This document shows, in pieces, positions 11,061-21,510 of a DNA stretch of 64,000 nucleotides; the stretch's first letter is position 1, and the number at the start of each line of letters is the position of its first letter. The DNA comes from Cloeon dipterum (taxonomy: Eukaryota > Arthropoda > Insecta > Ephemeroptera > Baetidae). Where the stretch lies: NCBI RefSeq assembly GCF_949628265.1, contig NC_088789.1, positions 11,896,886-11,960,885 on the forward strand. The letters are read 5' to 3'. The position numbers and the translations under genes are program-made. The notes beneath the pieces were generated by a model, which worked only from the letters and a program-made list of their open reading frames with translations, made no database searches and was not told where the DNA came from.

Positions 11061-11446
11061 ATTTTCCCCTTGAAGGTTTGGCGTCCAAGGAAATAATGAC
11101 CAGACCTTTAAAACTGTAGGCCACCCAACGTTATCAAACCCATTATTCACATGTCAAGATAAAATTGGTGTGACCTGTATAATTATTACTGCTTTCCAAG
11201 AGAACTTAAGTGGCAAAGTATTAAAAAAGTTCCACGTAAATTGTATCTGAACTGGACAAAAAAGTTTATTGCAGTTGTTGGAAACTTAAAACCTCAATGC
11301 ATGGAATATAATTACAAGCGTACAATTGATATTTGGGGAACAATATTCTAAGAGACCTTATAACTCAAGTGAGGTGTGTCAATGAAAATCACATAGCATT
11401 GCATGCCTCCAATTGTGTAATTTAGTGATAACTTAAGGTTTAGGAA
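11061..11446. other. intergenic: PP6C 3' UTR side
   Basis: Between the small secreted gene (minus) and the phosphatase stop at 11447. No ORF of note. Probably the 3' UTR of PP6C and the promoter of the small secreted gene. Confidence 0.5.
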
Positions 11447-13338
11447 TCATAAGAAATATGGTGTTGTGGTTCTATCAGGTACAGTTCTCTCTGAACTGGG
11501 CACTGCCTCAAACAACTTGGGCTCCCTGTTCTTGCTAGTGGTGAATGACAGGATTGAGGCTACATTTCCGCAACGGTAACAGTAATTTGGCGCAGACCAT
11601 ACGGTGACCAACTTGTCATCAAACATATATTTGTACCCTGTGAAATAGAAACAAACTAATTTGAGTTCAAAAAATCTTGAGAGCGTATAAAAGTGAGTTT
11701 TATTTAGCTCAAAAATGGATGGTTTTGACTCAATCTTAAGAGTTCACACTGAAACAATCCTTAAGTGTATATTAAAGATTACTGTTTTGTCAGCTATAAT
11801 TTGAAATGAAAATGTTGAATTTACTCAATGAGAGCAGTGAACAAAACAAAGGAGGTCTAAACTATACTTTATTTGATTTCCAAATACCTTCATGCACCAG
11901 TTGGTGAGCTCTGCAGATGAGGTCAAGGTTGTTGATATCCATGAACTCGTGGGTCACGATGGAGCCAAAGAGCCAGCCAGCGCCTCTAGGGCTCACTTTC
12001 CATTTGTCAATTTCCTCGGGATCTGACCAGACAAGGTCGCAAAAGGCACCTGGGTGAGGGTAAAAAAAGCTAATAGAGCAATATTACAAATATTTTGCCT
12101 GCTCTGACCTTTGTGGGGTATTTCCTGGTTCCTGTTTATTGTTCTGATTTGGTCAAGGGTCTGGATGTCAGGGGAAAGACCTCCGTGCACACAAAACACT
12201 TCACCATCAATGAGCTGCAGGGGGTACAAAAGATGACTCATTATTGTTAAAAGCTTAAAATTTGAGGTTTCCTTACAGCGGCCACAGTAAGAAGGTCGAA
12301 GACGCCACAGCAGTATCTCCAAGCATTCGCATTGCCATATTTATTTTGGCACTCGTCGTAAAAGCCGTATACCTGGGTGATTTGCCTAGACTCGTGGTTT
12401 CCTCGAAGCAGAGTAATTCTGTCAGGCCACTTGGCTTTCAGGGTGAGTAGTCGAGTGAATGTTTCTAAACTGAAGTAGCCTCGGTCTACAAAGTCTCCCA
12501 TGAAAATGTAGTTTGTGTCTGGCACTTGTCCCCCTTTTCGAAACAACTCTTCCAAATCGTAGAACTGTTGCGCGAAAATAAGTGTAAGAAAACTCCAGCA
12601 CAGAGCATTAGTGGATTGCTTATTTACCTGTCCATGGATATCACCACAGACTGTGACAGGAGTTGATACAGGCTGAATGTTGGACTCCTCCAACAAGAGA
12701 TCGCACACAATGTCACATAATTTCTGTAACAAGAATAATTATGAAGCTTCTTAAACACACAAAATCATGTATTGTAAATAAAATTACTAACAAAATATTG
12801 GCTGTGCCTCACAATCAGCACATGCATACATACAAAGCAAAAATTTTTAACTGTTAACTTAGGCGAAATGGGCGAAATGCAGGGTATCAAGGTAAGAAAT
12901 AAAAATCAAAGGCGTCATCAGAGCATTAACTTGAAATTGAAGATAATATATATTATCATTCCTCATAAAACTTTAATACATTTGACTGCTGCATGAAAAT
13001 TAATGGCCTGTGAACAGGCAAGTTAATGAGTCTGCAAATAGCATAAAAATCAACTTTAATGCAAAACAAATATCGGGTCATTTTGTAAAGGCGAATGAAT
13101 TTATTATTATTAATAAAGTGAAAAACATCAAAATCTAGCATTTGAACATAACACGGCCACGCCCACTTTTTCGGTGAACAGCGCACGTTTCATGATTTCT
13201 GTCAATTCAAATCAAGTTACATGAAAATCTATTAGGAGGAAAATCATAGCAGAATGTGCAGTTTACCTTTAAATCGTTTTCAGGCAGATATTTGCATTCC
13301 TTAGCAATTTCTATCCAGTGATCCAGCTCGGTCGACAT
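11447..13338 (-). CDS. PPP6C: Serine/threonine protein phosphatase 6 catalytic subunit
   Basis: Six exons: 13338-13267, 12723-12628, 12564-12277, 12214-12109, 12049-11888 and 11637-11447. They give 304 aa with all phases consistent; vertebrate PP6C is 305 aa. It is a PPP-family metallophosphatase with the motifs GDIHG (51-55), GDFVDRG (79-85) and GNHE (111-114) and a C terminus of TPYFL, the carboxymethylated type shared by PP2A, PP4 and PP6. Segments such as CDLLLEESN and [15 protein letters not shown] match PP6 rather than PP2A or PP4. The Drosophila orthologue is PpV. PP6 works with SAPS and ankyrin subunits in mitotic (Aurora A), DNA-damage and Hippo/JNK signalling. The start MSTELDHW is the only in-frame Met at the family position. 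Confidence 0.96.
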
Positions 13339-13811
13339 CTTGCGATACTCCACTCCTCCTATTGTAAAATTGCAGTGCGGGCTTGCCTACCTACTCGATT
13401 CAGCAGGCGCGTGTGCAGACGGCGTTGAAATGCACTACACGCATACGTCGCCTCTCTCACATAAATATGCTGGTCAGTTGCAGCGTATGCGATCAAATCG
13501 ATTGACCCATTGAACTTATCATGAATATGTAACAGAAATTTAGAAATTAAGTTGATCAAGTCTACATAAAACTAAATTGCCTTTTTATTTAAACATTTTA
13601 ACTGGAAAAATTAACTTCCGTAATATCACACCATTATATTCATATTTATCTAACTTTATCTTAGAAGCAGTATTAACAAATCACAATGTTCTTAATTATA
13701 ATCTAGCTACACAAAGGATTAGCAATTCAATTAAATATGCATGTATTTCCAACTTGTTTTTATTACCACAATGAAAAAAGTGTACTGTTAACCTCCAGAA
13801 TCAGCTTGCAC
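13339..13811. other. intergenic: PP6C promoter and eIF3e 3' UTR
   Basis: Proximal part 13339-13500 is GC-richer and is the likely PP6C promoter; it has a small inverted pair GCATACG/CGTATGC. The part nearest 13811 is AT-rich eIF3e 3' UTR, with an AATAAA reading on the minus strand near 13583-13588. No gene seen. Confidence 0.55.
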
Positions 13812-15609
13812 TTAGAAGTCGTTATTGTTCCATCGGTTCTGTTAAAACAGGTATAAATAGATTTAAACCAAAATGTACATGACTAAAACTTACATCCTGT
13901 GATTTCGCCTTAACTTTGCGTTCAATCAGGTTTTGCAGTGCCTCCGACCTCACGGATAAAGTGTCAACTCGCTCCAACAGAACTTGGTAGGGAGAGGCTG
14001 GTTGGGCTCCCATCACAACATGCCCCATTTTAGAGTCAATTTTGGCGTCTAGCCTAGCATTTCGAATGAGATTGACAATCCAGCATTCAGCCTCCTCAGG
14101 GTTCATGTTCAGTTTCTCAGCCAGCATGCTGCGATTTCCTCATTATCATTACTTGTTTTAAGTTGATAGAGCATTAGACCTACCCAATGGTGATGCATTG
14201 GTGAATGCGACAGAATGTTTCGAAAATCATCAAACGCGCGTTTTCCACGAACTCATCAAGGCAGGCAATAAGGAAGAAGTCGTTGTACAAAACTTCCTGG
14301 CACTCGTTCAGCTTCTGCCTGGCACCATCAAAGTCAAAGTTGACGTAGAGATGCTCCAAGAACTCAGTAATGGGATCTCTGTAGGTATATGACTCCTGCA
14401 AGTAGTGGAAAGGTGCTTATGTGACTTATTGAACGCAAACTTAATTAATACTGTACCTGTTGGATGACTTTAACCAAATCCTTGAGCGCATTCAGAGCAT
14501 TTCGTCTCGATCTGTTGATCACTACAGCAGTAGCCAGGTATCTCAGAATGTGTGGGCACATCGTCTGGATGGCATTTAGGTAACTTTCACAAGAAAATTA
14601 GCTTTGCCACAATGAATAATCTTGTAACCTTACTTGGGCCTGTACAAGAACATCTCGATGATGTGGTCTCGTCCCTTGGCATGATTGAAGAAGACAAACA
14701 GACTCCAGTGAATGAGCCACGTCCTCTGCTGCAGAACTTGCAGCGGATTTGCAAATGCATTTGAGTCAATGAACTCTCTCAACTTGTTCAGGTCGTCAAG
14801 GGCGGTGTCCCAGTTCTGGACCAAGATCTCGGAGGCCAGTTTTCCCCACAGGACATTCAGATAGTTCTGTGAAATTGGATGTTTAAATGACATTGCTTTC
14901 AACTAAATAATAATTTTGTACCTTATCTGTAGGTGGCATGATGAGCATGTAGAAGTACAGGTAGCTGGTGGACACAGAGTAGTTTCCACACTCGTATCTG
15001 TATTTGGCAAACTTCACCAAATTATCCATCATGTCAATTTTGAACTGTAAATTGAAGAGTTGTATCAGAATATTTTAACTCAATTATGGGTGATTTGTAC
15101 ATCATATTCCTTGGTGAGATGGCTCAGCAAAACTTTGGGGTCTCGCATCGTTTCCATCGTCTGCATCACTTCCTCGTTCTGCATGAGCTTGTAGACAAGC
15201 TCCACCTCGTTTTGCAGTTCAGTTAGCTCTGCCACAACTTGCGCTCTTTTTATTTTCAGGTCCTGAGGTTGAAAATTACAAATTATTATAAAACATTTCG
15301 GGGGTCAGAATGGAAAGTTACAAACCTCTGGAACTTCAGCATTGGGATGCAACTGCTTCCTGATGTCTATCGCATAATCCAACATGTTGGTTTTGCTAAG
15401 GATATCGAGCTTCCCTTGCAGAAGTTCAGTTTCATCGTAGATCTGAAGTAAATACAGACATTTTCATTAAAATCTGTTGCGTGAGGGAAGTCACAACAAA
15501 GGGGCGGACTGAAGCTTACCTGTTTTGCAGACAAAAACTCGAGGAGCGGAAACACCAAATGCCGGTCCAAATACTGCCCTAACTTATGAGTTAAATCAAA
15601 CTTCGCCAT
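13812..15609 (-). CDS. eIF3e: Eukaryotic translation initiation factor 3 subunit E
   Basis: Nine exons: 15609-15520, 15442-15326, 15262-15101, 15044-14922, 14866-14634, 14583-14457, 14395-14184, 14128-13894 and 13838-13812. They give 441 aa; human eIF3e (INT6) is 445 aa. The start [20 protein letters not shown] and segments such as [27 protein letters not shown] and [14 protein letters not shown] are near-identical to eIF3e. The C-terminal half carries the helical repeats and PCI domain that place it in the eIF3 octamer core. The final exon codes only NRWNNNDF. It contributes to 43S recruitment and shares features with proteasome-lid and COP9 subunits. It is transcribed divergently from ATAD3, 258 bp away. 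Confidence 0.96.
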
Positions 15610-15867
15610 CGTGCTGGAAAAGCTAATTTGCACGAATAACTACCGATAAATTGGCATGAGAACGCCGAAAACAATCCCTACAACGTGGTTCGCAAGGAGG
15701 CAGCGGCAGCGGCACCAGTGGCTCCAGCTGATGGCATTGTCTTAAACTATATTTTCATGCGCTTTTTGCGGCTGTCTTGCGAACCACTCTTTGTGGGATC
15801 ATCTGCCTCAATAACGTGCTCTGAACCTGCTCTGAACCCGGCGATTTAATTTTGTTAATTTTGAAAA
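15610..15867. promoter_or_regulatory. Divergent promoter of eIF3e and ATAD3
   Basis: Only 258 bp separate the two start codons, so the genes share one promoter region. It contains a perfect 12-bp inverted pair: GTGGTTCGCAAG at 15685-15696 and CTTGCGAACCAC at 15776-15787. The arms lie symmetrically enough to serve as one factor's site facing each gene. A GC-rich repeat-like stretch (CAGCGGCAGCGGCACC) lies between them. There is no clear TATA box. The regulatory role is inference. Confidence 0.6.
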
Positions 15868-18350
15868 ATGGCCTGGATGTTTGGGATGGGGGGCAAAAGG
15901 GACGGAGGTGGCGGCCCACCAATTGACTTGCCTCCGCCCCCGGGTAGCGGTGGTGCCGGAGGCAACCCTAATGAGACGGACCAAGAGCGAAAATCACGAA
16001 TGGAAGCTTACAGGTAAAATAAAGTGATGCAATTTTGAAAAATTGTATTAATGAACATAATTCGCGTTTCAGATTTGATTCCGCAGCTTTGGAAAGAGCA
16101 GCTAAAGCAGCAAAAGATCTGGAATCTTCGCGTGAGTCATTACATTTTTTCTTGCATCATCTGCTAGCTTGATTACAGATGCCATAATATAGTTAACCAA
16201 TACATATATAATGCTTTAAATGAGAAAGAATAATAAAATTTTGCATTTTTATCAGGCAATGCCAAAGAAGCGCTCGAGCTGTCCAGAATGCAAGAAATAA
16301 CGAGGCAGAACGAGCTGATTGCAAAGGCCAAGGAATATGAAGCGCACATAGAACAGATGAAACTGGACACAAAACGGGTTGAGGGTGAAGAACGACGCAA
16401 GACTATGCAAGAGGAGACTAAGCAGCACCAGATGAGGGCTCAATACCAAGATCAGTTGGCCAGGAAAAGGTAACAATTCCAGATGGAGCAACGCTTTCTC
16501 AATCACAACGTTGTTCTTCTCTTAGAAACGAAGATCAGCTAATCCAGCAGTCTCGGGCGAATGACGAGAATCTCCGAAGGCAAGAAGAATCTGTTGCAAA
16601 GCAAGAGGCGATGAGGAAAGGTAGGCAGCCCATTGAACTTTGCTCTTTGAATCATCTTTAATTATTTTCCAGCAACTATTGAGCATGAGATGGAGTTGCG
16701 GCACAGAAATGAAATGAAGCGTCTTGAGGCCGAGTTGAGCACCAAAGCCAAAATTGACCGCGAAAACCAGGATTTGACTCTTGAGCAGATTAGACTAAAG
16801 GCTTCAGAAAATCGAACCACAGTGTTGGAGTCTATTAAGTAAGTGGCTTCAAATTGTATAATTTGGAAAACATTACTAATCTGATCCTTCTGCCAGGACT
16901 GCGGGATCTGTTCTTGGAGCTGGTGCTCAGGCTTTTCTGCATGACTGGGATAAAGTAATCATGGCAGCTGGCGGAATTTCCCTCTTGGCTCTTGGTGTAT
17001 ATTCTGCTCGAGGAGCGACCGGGGTCACTGCCAAATACATTGAGTCGCGACTTGGCAAGCCATCGTTGGTGCGAGAGACGTCTCGGTTTTCCGCTCTTGA
17101 GATGTTGAAGCACCCAATCAATACCGCCAAGAGATTCAAACTTCGCTCCCAGGATGCCTTGTCAGGCGTTGTGTTATCACCTAAACTGGAGGAGAGACTG
17201 CGGTAATTGATCAAAATTAGTAAATTAATGAAGAAATAATGTGACTTAAATGTCAATGATTTCAATAGAGATGTCGCGATTGCCACCAAAAATACGAAGT
17301 ACAACAAGGGGATGTATAGAAACATTTTATTCCATGGACCGCCTGGAACTGGCAAAACTATGTTTGCCAAGGTAGTGTCAAATTGGTATCATGTATTACC
17401 TGGTTTAAACATTTTCCATTGTTATGCTTCTAGAAACTAGCAATGCACTCTGGAATGGACTTTGCCATAATGACAGGAGGAGATGTTGCGCCAATGGGCA
17501 AGGATGGTGTCACTGCTGTGCACAAAGTAAATTTTTTTTATCATTTTTGTGTTTTAAGGACAAAAATTTGCTTTTCCATTGTTAAAAAATAATTATTTTT
17601 ATCCTTCTTTTGTTCAGGTTTTTGATTGGGCAACAACTTCAAGGAAAGGTCTTTTACTTTTCATGGATGAAGCAGATGCTTTTTTACGCAAGAGAAGCTC
17701 AGAGGCTATCAGTGAGGACTTGCGTGCAATGTTGAACGCCTTCCTCTACAGAACTGGCGAACAGTCTAACAAGTTCATGCTGGTGCTCGCGTCCAATACA
17801 CCAGAGCAATTTGATTGGGCTATTAATGACAGATTGGACGAAATGATTGAGTTTGATCTTCCTGGCTTGGAGGAGCGAGAGCGTCTTGTCCGCCTCTACT
17901 TTGACAAATTTGTTCTTCAGCCGGCTTCAGAGGGCAAAAAGTATAGATTTGCCGTTTACTTAGGTTAATAAATAATTATGTTTATTCAACAGGAGATTGA
18001 AGGTTGCCGAAATGGACTACAGCGTGTTGTGCTCAAAAATCGCCAAAATATCAGAAGGAATGTCTGGCCGCGCAATTTCAAAACTCGGCGTTGCCTGGCA
18101 AGCTGCTGCCTATTCTTCTGAAGATGGTATCTTGACAGAGAAAATGATCATGGATCGAGTTGCTGATGCGGTTAAACAGCACTATCAAAAGGTACTGAAT
18201 TAAAGAAGCAATTGTACTGGAGAAATTTGACTCTTATAATTTTTTCAGGAGCAATGGTTGAGTGCACAAGAAAGGCGAGAATACAAAACAGGCTATCACT
18301 CGCCAAAGGATGATCAGGCAGCACCAGTGCCTTCAGCAGGCTCTGTTTAG
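15868..18350 (+). CDS. ATAD3: ATAD3, mitochondrial inner-membrane AAA+ ATPase
   Basis: Eleven exons: 15868-16013, 16073-16131, 16256-16469, 16526-16620, 16673-16838, 16897-17202, 17269-17371, 17434-17526, 17618-17940, 17993-18191 and 18249-18350. They give 601 aa with consistent phases. The N terminus MAWMFGMGG plus a Gly/Pro-rich stretch matches the family. A long charged coiled coil follows (about 60-230), then a membrane segment (about 247-264), then the AAA+ domain. Walker A is GPPGTGKT with K358, the same number as in human ATAD3A. Walker B is LLLFMDEAD with D411/E412. ATAD3 spans the inner membrane with the ATPase in the matrix. It organises nucleoids, cristae and ER contacts and cholesterol handling; the Drosophila orthologue is belphegor. 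AATAAA is at 18682-18687. Confidence 0.96.
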
Positions 18351-19415
18351 TTCACTCTCAGTGCAGAAAGACTGATGTTGTCTCTGGCCTTCCCTTACCC
18401 ACAAGAGACACATCTGTTGTTGACAGTTTATTTTAGAAAACGGATATTACATTGTTATCTGTGTAGCTGTCTCGATAGTGGGACCTGAATTTTCTTCGAT
18501 TGTGGAATTTATTCCATGGAACACTTTTGTTACCATCAAACATTACAAGATGATTCCAACTCACTGTCAGTCTGTTGGTGAAAATGATTCCAATCAAAAC
18601 AAAATATTAATTAATATTGAAAAGATTTGTAAGTTGATGTTCATAGGCTGGTTCCTCTCTTTGCCTGCATTTACTTACTGAAATAAAGTTTCATTTGCTA
18701 AATTTTTCCGTTTCTCTACTTAGTCACTCAAATTTCTTGAAGCGCCTAATCCACCTCTGATTGTGAGTTAACCAAAACAGTACAATAAACTTGTACTCAA
18801 CCTGACGGAAACGCACCTAGGCGCCGTCCGACCTTCAAAAGCGTGGTCTAAAGGTCACGCCCCTTTTCAGAGGAGTATTAACAGACTGATGAGCTTTGAG
18901 CTTGCACAGCAGTATTATTACCTGTTGCAACATGGAAACATGACAAGACGTTAATTTTACCATTTTTTACTCCTCTGGCCTTGTAAACCACTGCAAGCAT
19001 TGGTCGATATTAATATTTGAGAAGGATTTTTTTTCAAATGACCACATTTAAATTATCATCGTGCGCCTCCTTTAATCTCAGTCAGTCTTAAGGAGCCGTA
19101 AGAAGTGAAAGCGAGTGCGTGAGGCGAGTATAGCGACAGCGGACCTGCTGAAAGTGCCGAAATTTGGAGTGGAGTGGAAAGTAGGTAACACCAAAAAAAT
19201 CATCTATAAAAATTCGTCGATTCCCACTCTCTTTTCGTGGGGATTGTTAATCTCGAGGCATATTAAAATTTCAATTCATCTTTCTTCTTCAAGACGAAAG
19301 CAGAACACTCACTAGTGCCTTATTAACCACTTAATTTCTACTTCTCGTCAGGGTTTGAATTAGACATCAACTAGAAAATTCAAGCGAAGAATCACAGGTG
19401 CCTCCAGCAGGGAAG
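18351..19415. other. intergenic: ATAD3 3' UTR and DHRSX-like promoter
   Basis: ATAD3 3' UTR with a poly(A) signal at 18682-18687, then about 700 bp that must contain the promoter and 5' UTR of the dehydrogenase gene. Short ORFs here (18478-18681, 19115-19315) lack coding support. Confidence 0.55.
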
Positions 19416-20785
19416 ATGTGGATTTATTTTGCTGCCGCTGCTCCGGTTGTCTGGGTCATTATTTTGCTGTCTTCACTGTACAACTGCCCCGGCGACAAAA
19501 TCACGATGAGCAACTTTTTTGATAGGTGCCGCCAACAAGCAGTTTACAATGCTATCGGCATGAAGGCAAACTTTGATGATCTCTTGAAACGAAGACAGAA
19601 CAGATTCAGTGAGTGTGTCAGCTATAATTGCATTGCAAGGAAAAATTTTTAACAGCAGGATATTCTAGCTCCGCCTGGGAACCTGAAGGGAAGAGTCGTG
19701 GTCATCACTGGAGGAACTAAAGGAATCGGGTTGGAAGTTATCAAAGAACTGCTGAAATGCGACATGAACGTTGTTATGGGTAATAATTTGAGACCATAAT
19801 ATATTATATATATAACCTAGCTAAAATTATTACATCGTACAAAATAGGATGCAGAAAAGTGAGCGCTGGTGAGAAAGCCATCGCTGAAATCAGAGAGGCT
19901 GGCGTACAAACTGGTACCTCAAAGGTTTTTGAGTGTGATACGAGTTCTTTTGAATCAACCAGGAAATTCGCTGAAAAAGTTTTGGCCTCGTGTCCCAAAG
20001 TTAACGTTCTCATCAACAATGGTATGCGCATTTTGACCTATCTTTATTTTTTCTAATGCGGCGATCTGATCACAGCTGGAATTATGCTAGTGCCTTATGA
20101 ACTCACTGCCGATGGACATGAATCTCAATGGCAGGTTAACTATCTCAGCCATTTCCTACTCACTAAACTGCTACTGCCAAGGCTGGAAGAATCCGCTGCA
20201 AATGGAATTAATTCCAGAATAGTGAATCTCTCATCCTCGGCCCATCTTGGAGGAATTCTTAATTTTGATGATCTCGAAATGAAGTATAATATTATGGACA
20301 AAAGTAGTGTTAAGTCAAACTCTAAAACTCAAATTACAGGAAAGAATTTGTGTCCAGCACCGCGTATGCCAACTCTAAACTGGCGCAAGTCATGTTTACT
20401 AAAAGTCTGCAAAGGAGCTTTGATGCAAGAGGTGCCCCTCTGCAAATCAGTTCAGTGCATCCTGGTGTAGTCAACACCGACCTTTTCAAGGACACCTATA
20501 TCACTCGAATGTTTCCTTGGATGCCCACTTTGCTCTTCAAAGTAATAATTCTTTGGAAACAAAAATAAGGATTTATAATAACGTGACAATGCATAGTCCC
20601 CAGCCCAAGGAGCGACGCCGGTGCTCTATGCTGCTTTGGCTGCTGAAATGGAAGGAAAAGGAGGATCTTACATCAGCAATTGCGCGGAATATCCCGTATC
20701 TGATGAAGCTAAGAATATTGAGAAGCAAAACAAACTTTTTGAGGTTTCTTGCAAGGATATTGGCGTTAATGTTTTCACCCCTTGA
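19416..20785 (+). CDS. DHRSX-like short-chain dehydrogenase/reductase
   Basis: Six exons: 19416-19608, 19669-19779, 19848-20021, 20076-20283, 20340-20541 and 20597-20785, giving 358 aa. The Met at 19416 starts a hydrophobic N-terminal anchor (WIYFAAAAPVVWVIILLSSL). The classical SDR motifs follow: cofactor loop TGGTKGIG (78-85), NNAG (158-161), the catalytic pair in YANSK (Y238, K242) and the HPGVVNTD loop. NNAGIM, the long N-terminal extension and the tail segment EGKGGSYISN fit DHRSX-type enzymes better than retinol dehydrogenase 11-14. Human DHRSX is reported to act on polyprenol/polyprenal in dolichol synthesis; whether this enzyme does the same is inference. The second exon's acceptor (TATTCTAG) was chosen because only it keeps the frame. 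The substrate is unproven. Confidence 0.86.
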
Positions 20786-21510
20786 GATTAATTCAGCATT
20801 TTTTTGCGGTGCGAATCTCACTCAATGCGTTTCTGTAACTGCAAACTGCTTGTTTTTAAGCACTCTTATCATTTAGTTGACACTCAGCTGAACTTATAAG
20901 CACTAATCATTTTGTTAACAAAAGATCACAGAAATAGACGTTATCATAAAATGTGGTAGATTTTGGAGATTCAGATTTATGTGAATAGGTATTTCCAATC
21001 CACGTACAATATACTTTTTATATATTTGTTATGTTTTTAATAAAACTAGAGGTATCTAAGGTTTAACTGTGTTTAACTAAAACGTCATTTTTTTAAAACA
21101 TTGTGATTGTTCTGTATTTAAGTCAAAGATGATGCTAAACAGGCCAGATCTGGGAAGTGGAAACTCTTTAAAACATGAACTGTGTATGTGAAAAACCATT
21201 CAACATCTCTCACAACTATGGCGTGAATTGATAAAAATTACTGATTGTGTATGGGTTGTATTTGGCAATGCATGACAGTCTTTGTCGCCTATATGTATAA
21301 ATATTCAGACTTGATGCAAACCGACGAATGACATGAGCTTGATTTATACCCGTTAGTTTGCGCTATCGTTAAATATAAATTATAAAACATCAGTTTACGA
21401 TAGCGCACACAAACCTAGAAGTCTTGTAGATATAAAAGACAGAATTACCTCTCCTCACATTGACAGTCTGGCTTCTTAAAAACTAAGATTCAGTGCCTCA
21501 TAAGAATAAA
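20786..21510. other. intergenic between convergent DHRSX-like and PPID genes
   Basis: Convergent 3' ends. A perfect 11-bp inverted repeat, TGCGCTATCGT at 21359-21369 and ACGATAGCGCA at 21397-21407, could form a hairpin with a 27-nt AT-rich loop. Otherwise AT-rich with no gene. Confidence 0.55.
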
